A DNA stretch of 64,000 nt from Desulfosarcina widdelii. GTDB taxonomy: Bacteria; Desulfobacterota; Desulfobacteria; Desulfobacterales; Desulfosarcinaceae. A program made the translations under genes and the position numbers. The notes under the pieces were generated by a model. It had not been told where the DNA came from. It did no database searches and was given only the letters and a program-made list of their open reading frames with translations. Where the stretch lies: the NCBI RefSeq assembly GCF_009688965.1, contig NZ_AP021875.1, positions 6,200,001 to 6,264,000 of the forward strand. Reading direction: 5' to 3'. Below are positions 1-8,618 of this stretch, piece by piece; positions within the stretch are counted from its first letter, which is position 1; the number at the start of each line of letters is the position of its first letter.

Positions 1-506
1 TGGTATTCGGCTTCTTCGTCGTCTTTGATCTTCAGCAGTGCTTCGCCGTAGGAATAGCGGTTCTCCGAACTGTCGTCGATCTCGACCGCCTTGTGGTATT
101 GCGCGACCGCTTCGTCGTAGCGCTCCTCGGAATAGTAAAGCTGCCCTAAAGCCGTGTGAAAATCGGTGTTGGTGGGATCGTTCGCGATGGCGGTTTCATA
201 GGTTTCGATGGCCTTGTCGACATCTTCGAGTTCGATGTAGGTCTGGGCGAGATACTTGACGGTATCGCTGTTGCTGTCCGAATCCGGATAGATCGCGATG
301 GCTGCCTCGAAGGACCTGGCGGCCTCTTCGTAGTCCCCGTTGGTGTACTGGGTGATGCCGGCATCCAGAAACGTATTGGAAAGCTCTTCGAGCTTCGTGT
401 CCTCGCTGGCCAGGATGGAAAAAATATCCGTGGCATCCCTTTCGCTCAATATCGTCGTCGCGGTGCCCCAGGAGAGTGAGTCCCCCAATACGCTTTCTAT
501 ACCCAT
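1..506 (-). CDS. TPR-repeat protein, C-terminus cut by window edge
   Basis: The minus-strand reading frame starts at an ATG at 506, with AAAGGAG just upstream, and stays open to base 1, giving about 168 residues of a longer protein. After a leader of about 45 residues it contains consecutive 34-residue tetratricopeptide units with the usual pattern of paired helices, for example YTNGDYEEAARSFEAAI and YYSEERYDEAVAQYHKA. TPR arrays are protein-protein interaction scaffolds. There is no signal peptide or membrane segment in the visible part, so it is probably cytoplasmic. Its partner is not identifiable. The gene is divergent from the metallo-beta-lactamase gene that follows. Confidence 0.85.
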   Translation of the reverse strand, partial: MGIESVLGDSLSWGTATTILSERDATDIFSILASEDTKLEELSNTFLDAGITQYTNGDYEEAARSFEAAIAIYPDSDSNSDTVKYLAQTYIELEDVDKAIETYETAIANDPTNTDFHTALGQLYYSEERYDEAVAQYHKAVEIDDSSENRYSYGEALLKIKDDEEAEY

Positions 507-695
507 TTTTCGGCTCCTTTGAAGAACGGTTTCAACGCCTTTTCCTTGTCACGGTACCGGGAAACCGCTTAAGAACGATATCGTCGTATTATTTACGCGA
601 CTATATTGGACTTTTGTCACAAACGTGTAACAGTTTGTGACGTGAAAGGGTGCTGGGGTTCGGCAAGGAAGCCTGCCTTTTTCAGGATGGAAACC

Positions 696-1598
696 GTGAG
701 CACGGGCATTGAAATCATCGGTGCGGAATCCATGGGCGTACGAAGCCTTTGCTGCCGGGTGACCCTGCCGGATCGGCGCATCGTCATCGATCCGGGGGTG
801 GCCCTGGGATATCGGCGCAACGGTTTGCTGCCCCATCCGTTCCAGATCGCGGTCGGGCGGGAGGTGCGCGAGAAGATTTTACAGGCCCTGCGTGGCGCCA
901 CCGACGTGGTGTTCAGCCATTTCCACGGCGACCATGTGCCGCTTGTGGGGGCGAATCCTTACCAGTTGGCCGTTCGGGATCTGCCTGAGACTTTTTGCCA
1001 ACTGCGCTGCTGGAGCAAATCCGATGACGGCCTGTCCGCCAACATGAAAAAGCGCTTTGACGATCTGGCGGATCTGCTGGGGGACCGGATGCAGGTCGCT
1101 GAAGGGCGGTCGCAAGGAGTCTTGGCTTTTTCCCGGTCTGTTCCCCACGGCGCGGCCGGCGGCAACATGGGCACCGTCATGATGACCCGTATTGCCATAG
1201 ATCGCCGCGTCTTCGTGCACGCTTCCGACATTCAACTGCTGGATGGCCCTACGGTGGACCGGGTGATCGACTGGCGGCCGGATATCCTGCTGGCGGCCGG
1301 GCCGCCGCTGTATCTTGATCGGTTGAGCGAGGCCGAACGGGAAATCGCCTGGGAAAACGCGTTCCGTCTGACAAGGTCCATTGATCTGGTGATCCTCGAC
1401 CACCACCTGATGCGCAGCGAAGAAGGCGCCCTCTGGATGGATGCGCTTTCCGCAGCCGCAAACAGAAAGGTCTATTGTGTCGCGGATTTCATGGGACGTC
1501 CCAGACAGATGCTGGAGGCCCAACGGGCGGATTTATACGACCGGATGCCGGTTCCGGCGGGATGGCATGATGCCTATGCCCAAACAGTGCCCCGTTGA
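696..1598 (+). CDS. Metallo-beta-lactamase-fold hydrolase (UPF0282-like)
   Basis: The protein carries the metallo-beta-lactamase metal motif SHFHGDHVPL (HxHxDH) about 75 residues in, and later conserved Asp/His segments (VHASDIQLLDGP and ILDHHLMRS). The N-terminal pattern with GVRSL and IDPGVALGYRR recalls the UPF0282 family, best known from archaea, whose substrate is unknown. I chose GTG 696 because AGGA lies 8 bases upstream; ATG 687 has no spaced ribosome site, and an open TTG start at 606 would add 30 residues of poor quality. The product is about 300 residues and soluble. It sits alone between a divergent TPR gene and the convergent pot operon. The exact reaction is unknown. Confidence 0.75.
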   Translation: MSTGIEIIGAESMGVRSLCCRVTLPDRRIVIDPGVALGYRRNGLLPHPFQIAVGREVREKILQALRGATDVVFSHFHGDHVPLVGANPYQLAVRDLPETFCQLRCWSKSDDGLSANMKKRFDDLADLLGDRMQVAEGRSQGVLAFSRSVPHGAAGGNMGTVMMTRIAIDRRVFVHASDIQLLDGPTVDRVIDWRPDILLAAGPPLYLDRLSEAEREIAWENAFRLTRSIDLVILDHHLMRSEEGALWMDALSAAANRKVYCVADFMGRPRQMLEAQRADLYDRMPVPAGWHDAYAQTVPR

Positions 1599-1669
1599 CC
1601 GATTCCATCCGGATCGACGGATAGATGTGGCAAAGTTTCATGTTTCGGTTGCATGGCGCTTTGACCTGT

Positions 1670-2524
1670 TCAGGCTCTTTTATTGCTGAAGTACAAATTG
1701 GCCGTAGCCACGATCGACGTGCCGATAATCAGCAGAAACGAGATGGCATTGATGACAGGGGTGCTGCCGTCACGCACCTGAAGATAGAGATTGATGGGCA
1801 GCGTGGCCTCCGAGCCCACGAGAAACAGCGTGGTATTGAAGTTTTCAAAGGACATCAGGAAGGCTACAGCGGCGGAACCGATAATGGCTGGCCTCAAGAA
1901 TCTGATGGTAATGTACCAGATCACCTGAAATCGGTTGGCGCCAAGGTTCAGGGCCGCCTCTTCCAGCGAGGGATCGAATTTTTTCAACCGTGCCGATACC
2001 ACCAGGGTAACCAATGTGGCGATGAAGGAGAACTGCCCCAGGACCACCAGCCAGAAGCCCGGACGCAGCAGCGCCAAATCGATGCCAAAGTTGGACTCGA
2101 AAAACAAACCAAGGGACGTGCTGAACAGGAGGATGGAAATCCCCAGAATGACGCCGGGAATCACCAGTGGGGAGATCATCAGGAAATAAAGGGCCTGCTT
2201 GAGACGGAACTCCTCCTGCTCGAAGAGAAAGGCGCCGCAGGTGCCCACGGTTGTGGCCAGTATGGTGACGAAAAAGGCCACTTTGGCGCTCACCCAGATA
2301 CTGTCCAGGTTGATCTGATCCTGGAAAATACCGACGCGATCAGGCATATCGGCGAAAAACCAGTCCAGTGTAAAACCTTTCCAGGGCAGGGATGGGAACT
2401 GGGAATCGTTGAACGCCAGCAGGCAGGTCACAATTAGGGGCGCGAAGAGAAAGGAAAAATACAGGATTATATACGCCTTGAAAGCGATGGTGTAGGTTTT
2501 GGAGTTGGGCAGGGATCGAATCAT
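1670..2524 (-). CDS. potC: Polyamine-type ABC transporter permease, PotC-like
   Basis: This inner-membrane permease of 284 residues has six hydrophobic segments and the binding-protein-dependent permease EAA loop (EEAALNLGANRFQVIWYI) that docks on the ATPase. Sequence character and gene order match PotC of spermidine/putrescine importers. Its ATG overlaps the stop of the upstream permease by four bases (ATGA), so the two are translationally coupled. It is the last gene of the minus-strand potD-potA-potB-potC operon. Substrate choice among polyamines or related amines cannot be read from the permease. Confidence 0.88.
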   Translation of the reverse strand: MIRSLPNSKTYTIAFKAYIILYFSFLFAPLIVTCLLAFNDSQFPSLPWKGFTLDWFFADMPDRVGIFQDQINLDSIWVSAKVAFFVTILATTVGTCGAFLFEQEEFRLKQALYFLMISPLVIPGVILGISILLFSTSLGLFFESNFGIDLALLRPGFWLVVLGQFSFIATLVTLVVSARLKKFDPSLEEAALNLGANRFQVIWYITIRFLRPAIIGSAAVAFLMSFENFNTTLFLVGSEATLPINLYLQVRDGSTPVINAISFLLIIGTSIVATANLYFSNKRA

Positions 2525-3375
2525 TGCACCACCTTGGTCAGTTTCTGGCCTGAAATTTTAAGGCCTGCCCAGATCACACCCGAGGATAGAATTAACAGAA
2601 GAAAACCGAATGCAGAGCCCTGATTCCAGTTAAAGCTTGCAATGAACTGATTGTAGATCTGCTCCGTAAACCACAGGGAGTTTTTGCCGCCCATCAGATT
2701 GGGGGTGAGGTAGTTGCCCAGCGTCAGCATGAATACCACGATCGATCCTGAAATAATCCCTGGAGCAGCATGGGGAATAATGATTTTCATCAGAATTGAG
2801 AAGATCCCGCCGCCCAGATCGTAGGCGGCTTCAATCAGGCTGTCATCCAGGCTCTCCAGAACCGAAACCAGGGGAACGACCATAAACAGCATGGATGTAT
2901 ACACCAGGCCCAGTACCATGGTGGCGTCGTTGTAAAGCATTTCGATGGGCTGGTGCAGAAGACCCGCTTTCAGTAAGAAGTGGTTTATCACCCCGCTTTC
3001 GCGCAGCAGAATCATCCACCCGTAGACTCTTACCATTTCACTCACCCAGAAGGGGAGCAAAAGGAGCATGGTCAAAAATCCAGTATACCGGACCTTGGCC
3101 ACCTTGGTGATGAAAAAGGCCACGGGCAGCCCTACGATTAAGGTAAGGAACGTCACCAGGATTGAATAGCCCGCTGTCCTGACAAAGGTAAGCCAGTAGA
3201 TCGGTTCTTTAAAAAAGGTCTTATAGTTGCCCAGGCTCCAGATCATCTGACCAGCGTCGTTTTCTATCCGGAAGGACTTGATCAACAGATCGATGTGGGG
3301 CAGCACGATCAGCAGCAGGAGCCACAACAGCACCGGCGATAGAAAGAAAAACAGTGTCCAGCGCACCCGGCCCAT
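2521..3375 (-). CDS. potB: Polyamine-type ABC transporter permease, PotB-like
   Basis: A 284-residue membrane permease with an N-terminal transmembrane helix near residues 7-27, a periplasmic loop and five further hydrophobic helices. The EAA loop is visible as IEAAYDLGGGIFSILMKIII. It pairs with the PotC-like permease to form the channel of a spermidine/putrescine-class importer. The start codon overlaps the stop of the ATPase gene (TGATG), and its own stop overlaps the next start, so the three are tightly coupled. Confidence is high for family and moderate for the exact substrate. Confidence 0.88.
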   Translation of the reverse strand: MGRVRWTLFFFLSPVLLWLLLLIVLPHIDLLIKSFRIENDAGQMIWSLGNYKTFFKEPIYWLTFVRTAGYSILVTFLTLIVGLPVAFFITKVAKVRYTGFLTMLLLLPFWVSEMVRVYGWMILLRESGVINHFLLKAGLLHQPIEMLYNDATMVLGLVYTSMLFMVVPLVSVLESLDDSLIEAAYDLGGGIFSILMKIIIPHAAPGIISGSIVVFMLTLGNYLTPNLMGGKNSLWFTEQIYNQFIASFNWNQGSAFGFLLLILSSGVIWAGLKISGQKLTKVVQ

Positions 3376-4472
3376 CAGATGGTCTCCTCCTGGGCAGGAA
3401 AACAGATGCCGGCGTGCTGATCCCAGCCGATTTCCACGGTGTCTTTGGGCTGGATATAGTCGAACTGGCGGTTCTGCGGCAGCGCCACCAGCATTTCCTT
3501 TTCGGAATTGACCGGAGATACCAGCAGGCGGCTGTTGGCACCGTCGAAAAGAATCGACTTCACGGAAACTTTAAACCGGTTGAGATCAGTCAGCCCGGCA
3601 TCCGGGGCGATCAGCATCGCTTCGGGACGTAAAAAAACCGTTACCTGTTTTCCTGCGGCAATCTCATCTTGAACATGGATGTGGAAATGGTGGCCGTCAA
3701 CCGTCTCTATTTCCGCTGACTGGGCTTTCAGGGACACCACTTTCCCGGTCCAGGAGTTGTTGTCCCCGACAAAGCGGGCCACGAATGGGGTCTTGGGACT
3801 GGCGTACAAGTTCTGAGGCGTATCAACCTGCTCAAAGCGCCCACGGTTCATCACCGCCACATAGTCCGACATGACCAGGGCCTCGGACTGGTCATGAGTG
3901 ATGTAAACAAAGGTGGTTCCCACCTGTGTCTGAAGCTTTTTCAATTCAACCTTCATCTGCTCGCGGAGCTTTAAGTCAAGTGCCCCCAGCGGTTCATCCA
4001 GCAGAAGCACCGCCGGTTCAAGCACCAGGCAGCGGGCAATAGCAACCCGCTGCTTCTGGCCGCCGGAAAGCTGATCAATCTTTTTTTTCTCAAAGCCAGG
4101 CAGGTCAACGCGATCGAGAATGCTGGCCACTTTCCGCCGAGTCTGATCCTTCTTTTCACCTCGCCTTCTTAGGCCGAAAGCGACATTGTCGCCGACGTTC
4201 ATCATGGGAAAGAGCGCCAAATGCTGGAAGATCAGGTTGACGGGTCTTTTGTTGGGCGCGATGCCCGCCATATCGTTCCCTCGAATCATGATTCGACCCG
4301 AACTGGGTTCGAGGAAACCGGCGATCATGCGAAGAAGCGTTGTCTTGCCGCATCCAGAGGGGCCGAGAATGGAGAAAAAACGGCCGTCTTCAACGGTAAA
4401 GGAGACGTTGTCCACGGCCGTGAATTCCCCAAATTTACGCGTCACATTTTGGACGGACAGATCGATCTGCAT
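3375..4472 (-). CDS. potA: Polyamine-type ABC transporter ATP-binding protein, PotA-like
   Basis: A 365-residue ABC ATPase. Visible motifs are Walker A (GPSGCGKTT), signature (LSGGQKQR), Walker B (VLLLDEPLGALD) and the switch histidine (YITHDQSEA), followed by a C-terminal TOBE-type regulatory domain of about 120 residues. It energises the PotB/PotC permease pair from the cytoplasmic face. It begins 11 bases after the potD stop, and its stop shares a base with the potB start. Length and two-domain layout are normal for PotA. Confidence 0.9.
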   Translation of the reverse strand: MQIDLSVQNVTRKFGEFTAVDNVSFTVEDGRFFSILGPSGCGKTTLLRMIAGFLEPSSGRIMIRGNDMAGIAPNKRPVNLIFQHLALFPMMNVGDNVAFGLRRRGEKKDQTRRKVASILDRVDLPGFEKKKIDQLSGGQKQRVAIARCLVLEPAVLLLDEPLGALDLKLREQMKVELKKLQTQVGTTFVYITHDQSEALVMSDYVAVMNRGRFEQVDTPQNLYASPKTPFVARFVGDNNSWTGKVVSLKAQSAEIETVDGHHFHIHVQDEIAAGKQVTVFLRPEAMLIAPDAGLTDLNRFKVSVKSILFDGANSRLLVSPVNSEKEMLVALPQNRQFDYIQPKDTVEIGWDQHAGICFPAQEETI

Positions 4473-4483
4473 GCTTATTTCGC

Positions 4484-5554
4484 CTATTTAGCTGCTTTAA
4501 CCTTATCAAGGATCATTCCCTCGATGGCCTCCAGCTTAGCTGGAACGGGAGGATACCATTTGATATTGTCGATATCTTTCTGAGGGAAGGTGCGTTCAAA
4601 GTTGGCCCGGACTTCTTCATCCAGCAGCTTCGTTGCCCCGGCCGAGGCCGTTCCATACTTTTCTGCATTGGTGAAAATCGCGGCGTTTTCGGGATTCAGC
4701 ATGAAGTTGATCCACTTGTAGGCGCCTTCAACATTTTCAGATTTGGCCGGCAGGGCAAAGGTATCGATCCAGCCTAAAGCTCCACTTTTCGGGGCCACAA
4801 AGTCGATATCGGGGTTTTCGGCGTTGAGCTTCCATCCGCCGCCGTCCCATGCCATGGCCACGTTGACCTCCCCTGAACGCATGGATTGCAGCAAAGCATC
4901 CCCATTGGACCAATAGGACTTTACCAGGGGCTTGGCCGCAATCATCCGCTCGCCGACCTTCTCCATGAGTGCTTTGTAGGCGTCCGTATCGCCATATTTG
5001 GCAAAGGGATCCTCACCCATGGCAAAAGCCAGTGCGATAAGGGTGGGGCGCTTGAGTCGGTAGCTGATCCGGCCTTTGTACTTTTCGTTTAGCAGATCAG
5101 AGTAGTCCATGGCGTCGGGGGCTTCTTTCCGATTCACCACCAGGCCGGAGGTTCCCCAACAAAAGGGAACGGCATGGGGTTTGCCGTTAACCATTGTGTT
5201 TTTTTTCACGGCCTCGAGCATCGATGCGATCACCTGATCTGTTTTGATTTTGGATAAATCGATGGGTTGATAGATTTCAAATTTTGCCTGAACGGAGGAG
5301 ATACGGTCCTGACTCGGTTGCGCGAGGTCAAATCCGGCACCGCGTGTGGCCCGAAGCTTGGCGATCATCTCTTCATTATTTGTGTAGGTCACCTTTACTT
5401 CAATCCCGGTCTCCTTCTGAAACTTGTCGACCAGCGTTTTAGGCGCATAGCCTTTCCAGGTCAGCAATCGCAGCGTATCCGCCGATGCCCCGGCCACGGC
5501 GAAAACAACAATTGCAGCGGTCACCAAAAAAACAATAGCGGTTCTCATCTTCAT
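4484..5554 (-). CDS. potD: Periplasmic polyamine-binding protein, PotD-like
   Basis: A 356-residue solute-binding protein with a Sec signal peptide (residues 1-25, ending GASA before DTLRLLTWKGY). The mature N-terminus with LTWKGYAPK and the later segments AVPFCWGTSG and VAMAWDGGGWK are typical of the spermidine/putrescine-binding family. It is the first gene of the minus-strand operon, with AAGGAGG before the ATG. It faces the divergently transcribed eutBC genes across a 420-bp spacer, which hints that the importer may feed amine catabolism; that link is inference. Confidence 0.88.
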   Translation of the reverse strand: MKMRTAIVFLVTAAIVVFAVAGASADTLRLLTWKGYAPKTLVDKFQKETGIEVKVTYTNNEEMIAKLRATRGAGFDLAQPSQDRISSVQAKFEIYQPIDLSKIKTDQVIASMLEAVKKNTMVNGKPHAVPFCWGTSGLVVNRKEAPDAMDYSDLLNEKYKGRISYRLKRPTLIALAFAMGEDPFAKYGDTDAYKALMEKVGERMIAAKPLVKSYWSNGDALLQSMRSGEVNVAMAWDGGGWKLNAENPDIDFVAPKSGALGWIDTFALPAKSENVEGAYKWINFMLNPENAAIFTNAEKYGTASAGATKLLDEEVRANFERTFPQKDIDNIKWYPPVPAKLEAIEGMILDKVKAAK

Positions 5555-5976
5555 AACTGCCTCCTTTGATTTGTTGGCGATTAAGTGGGACTACGTGAAA
5601 ATGATCATAGGATAAAAATTTTTTTATCGGCATGGTAAGGGAACCGCCGATGAATGGACCTGCCACCCTTTATTGGGCGACCCAAGGTGTATAGTAAAAG
5701 CATCTCAAAAAAAGGATTTTGGTTCAAGATCAATAATGAAAAAACCGATTTGATTGGGATCCCATACTCTGCCGCCATTGTTGATGGGCACTATTTAGAT
5801 CGCTGGATTGACACGCCCGCCATTTCCTCATTTTCTTTGATATTGCTTGTGTTGAAACAAATTGCATACAAGCTGTATGTTAGAAAAATGTTATCCAATT
5901 TAGGATTTCATGGTAGATGGGCTAAATTATTTGAATGATGGAAATGACGCGATCCGCCAGGGGGGTAGATGATCCG
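5555..5976. promoter_or_regulatory. Divergent intergenic region between potD and eutB
   Basis: This AT-rich spacer separates the potD start from the chosen eutB start and should hold both promoters. A possible sigma-70 promoter for eutB is TTGAAA with an 18-base gap to TATGTT, close to position 5855-5885. I see no cobalamin riboswitch and no strong hairpin. One frame is open from 5654 to 5938 but has no ribosome site and a random-looking product, so I did not call it a gene. Confidence 0.4.
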
Positions 5977-7368
5977 ATGACGGCTTATGGATTTACATTA
6001 GGATCCCGCAAGTATCGATTTCGGGATTTAAAAGACTTGATGGCCAAAGCCAGCCTGTTGAAATCCGGGGATTGTCTGGCGGGCATCGCTGCTGCCACCG
6101 AAGAAGAGCGCATGGCCGCCAGATTCGCCCTGGCGGAACTGCCCTTGAAAACGTTTCTGACGGAGGCCTTGATTCCCCATGGAGACGACGAGGTCACGCG
6201 ACTGATTATGGGCAGCCATGATCAGTCGGCGTTCGGTCCCATCGCCAGTATGACCGTCGGCGATTTTCGCGATTGGCTGCTGGCCTATGAAACCGATACC
6301 CAAACGCTGCGCTCCGTGGCCCAGGGAATTACTCCCGAAATGGCGGCGGCGGTCTCCAAACTGATGCGCAATCAGGATCTTATTCTGGTGGCCAGCAAGA
6401 TTGAAGTCGTTACCCGCTTTCGAACCACAGTCGGCCTGAAAGGGTGCCTGTCCACCCGTCTGCAGCCCAACCACCCCACCGACGATCCTCAGGGCATCGC
6501 GGTCTCCATTCTGGATGGACTGCTCAATGGCGCGGGAGATGCCGTTATCGGCATCAACCCGGTCTCCGATGATATTTCGGCCGCCACGCAATTGCTGCAG
6601 CTGCTGGATGAGCTGCGGCAACGCCATGAGATACCGGTGCAGTCCTGCGTCCTGACGCACATTACCAATACCCTGGCGATGATGGCGAAAAACCGGCCTG
6701 TGGATTTGGTCTTCCAGTCCATTGCCGGCACCGAAGCCGCCAATACCAATTTCGGGATTAACCTTAATCTGCTGAAAGAAGCGCATGATGCCGCCCTCGC
6801 TTTGCAGAGAGGCAGCGTGGGGCAAAACGTGATGTATTTCGAGACCGGTCAGGGAAGTGCCCTGTCCGCCGACGCGCATCATGGCGTCGACCAGCAGACG
6901 CTGGAGGCCCGCACCTATGCCGTGGCCAGACAGTACGATCCCCTGCTGGTGAATACGGTGGTGGGATTCATCGGGCCCGAATATCTCTATGACGGCAAGC
7001 AGATCATCCGCGCCGGGCTGGAGGATCACTTCTGCGGCAAACTGTTGGGCCTGTCCATGGGCTGCGACATCTGCTACACCAACCATGCGGAGGCGGATCA
7101 GAACGATATGGATACACTGCTGACCCTGCTGGGCGCAGCCGGGGTCAACTTCATCATGGGGGTTCCCGGAGCCGATGATGTGATGCTGAATTATCAAAGC
7201 ACCTCCTTCCACGATGCCAACTATTTGCGCCAGCTCATGGGATTGCGATGTGCGCCCGAATTTGAAGCCTGGCTGCAGAAGATGGGCCTTTATGATGAGC
7301 AACGCCGACTCATGTTGGATAAAAATGCCATGCCGCTGCTCGATTACCTAAAGGAATTTGAATCTTGA
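5977..7368 (+). CDS. eutB: Ethanolamine ammonia-lyase large subunit
   Basis: About 463 residues matching EutB, the TIM-barrel catalytic subunit that, with coenzyme B12, converts ethanolamine to acetaldehyde and ammonia. The N-terminal segment (GSRKYRFRDLKDLMAKA) aligns with the family start, as do LKSGDCLAGIAAAT and the C-terminal part with MGVPGADDVMLNYQSTSFHD. I preferred ATG 5977, which gives family length and has AGGGGGG about 12 bases upstream; in-frame ATGs at 5935, 5938 and 5944 are possible. The small subunit follows immediately. No microcompartment shell genes and no EutA reactivase lie in this window. Confidence 0.93.
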   Translation: MTAYGFTLGSRKYRFRDLKDLMAKASLLKSGDCLAGIAAATEEERMAARFALAELPLKTFLTEALIPHGDDEVTRLIMGSHDQSAFGPIASMTVGDFRDWLLAYETDTQTLRSVAQGITPEMAAAVSKLMRNQDLILVASKIEVVTRFRTTVGLKGCLSTRLQPNHPTDDPQGIAVSILDGLLNGAGDAVIGINPVSDDISAATQLLQLLDELRQRHEIPVQSCVLTHITNTLAMMAKNRPVDLVFQSIAGTEAANTNFGINLNLLKEAHDAALALQRGSVGQNVMYFETGQGSALSADAHHGVDQQTLEARTYAVARQYDPLLVNTVVGFIGPEYLYDGKQIIRAGLEDHFCGKLLGLSMGCDICYTNHAEADQNDMDTLLTLLGAAGVNFIMGVPGADDVMLNYQSTSFHDANYLRQLMGLRCAPEFEAWLQKMGLYDEQRRLMLDKNAMPLLDYLKEFES

Positions 7369-8132
7369 TGAAACCATCCAACGCGCTCAGCAGACTGAAG
7401 CAACTCCACGCCTTGACCCCTGCCCGAATTGGATTGGCCCGGGCAGGATCGAGTATTTCCACGCGGGAGGTGCTGAAATTCGACCTTGACCACGCCCGGG
7501 CCCGGGATGCCGTGCACCTGCCCTTTGATTCCGCGAATATCGAGGAGGCGCTGCGGGTCCGTGAACTGCCTGTTGTGCAGGTCCATAGCGCCGCAGCGGA
7601 TCGGTCCGTTTATTTGCAGCGGCCGGATCTGGGGAGGCAATTGGATGGGGACTCCAGAAGAATGTTAGAACAGTTTCGTCCTGCAGATGGCCAGGATTTC
7701 GACATTAGCATGGTCATTGCCGACGGACTGTCCGCCCGTGCCGTTCATACCAACGCCATTGCCCTGTTGGACCAATTCCGTCTGCTACCGGGAGTCCAGG
7801 GCTGGCACTGGAGCCCGGTGGTGGTCGCATCCCAGGCCCGGGTGGCCATCGTCGATGAGGTTGGTGAAATTCTCAACACGCGGATCAGCATTATTCTGAT
7901 CGGCGAGCGACCGGGGCTTAGTGCAGCGGACAGCATGGGCATATACCTTACCTTTGGCCCCCGCAAAGGCCGCACCGACGCAGAGCGCAACTGCATCTCG
8001 AATATTCGCCCGGGAGGCCTGGGATATAAGGACGCCGCGCTAAAGCTGAAAAGCCTGATTCATGAGGCTTTCAGGCGACAGCTATCTGGTGTGCTTTTGA
8101 AGGGTCTGACCATTACCCATCAGAAATCTTGA
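7368..8132 (+). CDS. eutC: Ethanolamine ammonia-lyase small subunit
   Basis: A 254-residue EutC, the partner of EutB that helps bind coenzyme B12. Family landmarks are the early LTPARIGLARAGSS, the middle VIADGLSARAVHTNA, and the late GLSAADSMGIYLTFGP followed by ERNCISNIRPGG. The ATG overlaps the eutB stop by one base, so the subunits are translationally coupled. The N-terminal extension that targets some EutC proteins to microcompartments is short here, which fits a cytoplasmic enzyme without shell genes nearby. Confidence 0.93.
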   Translation: MKPSNALSRLKQLHALTPARIGLARAGSSISTREVLKFDLDHARARDAVHLPFDSANIEEALRVRELPVVQVHSAAADRSVYLQRPDLGRQLDGDSRRMLEQFRPADGQDFDISMVIADGLSARAVHTNAIALLDQFRLLPGVQGWHWSPVVVASQARVAIVDEVGEILNTRISIILIGERPGLSAADSMGIYLTFGPRKGRTDAERNCISNIRPGGLGYKDAALKLKSLIHEAFRRQLSGVLLKGLTITHQKS

Positions 8133-8147
8133 ATCCGATCGAAAATG

Positions 8148-8576
8148 CTAAACCCCTATCAACGTAACCTCGACTGAACGTTTCCTGGAGCGGTTGTCAT
8201 GGTTGATGGCAACCACCTGCTGCCACGTTCCCAATTTCAATCGACCTTTCCTGATCGGCAGGGCAATCGACGGCCCCAGCAAGGCGGCTTGTACATGGCT
8301 GTGGCCGTTGCCGTCATGCCAGGCCAGTTCATGCGCATAGGCAATGTCCTTCGGCGCAATCCTGTTGATCGCATCTTTCAGATCCTGAACCACCCCCGGT
8401 TCAAACTCAATCGTGGTTAGGCTGCCGGTACTGCCAACAACACAGGCGTTGGCGGTTCCATTTTCAATCCCCGAGCGGCCGATTATGCGGTTGAGATCGT
8501 CGGTGATGTCTTTGATATCGATTCCCGTTCTCAGATCGGCTTCGATGGTGGCAAAGTGAAATATGGTGGAGGGCAT
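8148..8576 (-). CDS. YjbQ/UPF0047 family protein
   Basis: A 142-residue single-domain protein of the YjbQ family (secondary thiamine-phosphate synthase-like). Diagnostic parts are ACVVGSTGSLTTIEFEPG, the histidine-rich WHDGNGHSHVQAALLGPS and the C-terminal LGTWQQVVAINHDNRSRK. The physiological role of the family is unsettled; a weak thiamine-phosphate synthase activity has been described for it. A GGAGTCC site precedes the ATG. The gene is convergent with eutC and lies 42 bases from the left end of an insertion sequence. A fragment similar to its C-terminus lies on the opposite strand beyond the element. Confidence 0.88.
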   Translation of the reverse strand: MPSTIFHFATIEADLRTGIDIKDITDDLNRIIGRSGIENGTANACVVGSTGSLTTIEFEPGVVQDLKDAINRIAPKDIAYAHELAWHDGNGHSHVQAALLGPSIALPIRKGRLKLGTWQQVVAINHDNRSRKRSVEVTLIGV

Positions 8577-8618
8577 TTCGGACTCCTTTATTCATTGACA
8601 GGTTCTTAAAAAGTAACT

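Noticed and set aside
5654-5938. 94-codon open frame between potD and eutB
   Set aside because: There is no ribosome site, the product resembles nothing, and it fills the expected promoter region.
5555-5976. Cobalamin riboswitch before eutBC
   Set aside because: I could not find the conserved B12-box or the expected paired elements; the leader is short and AT-rich.
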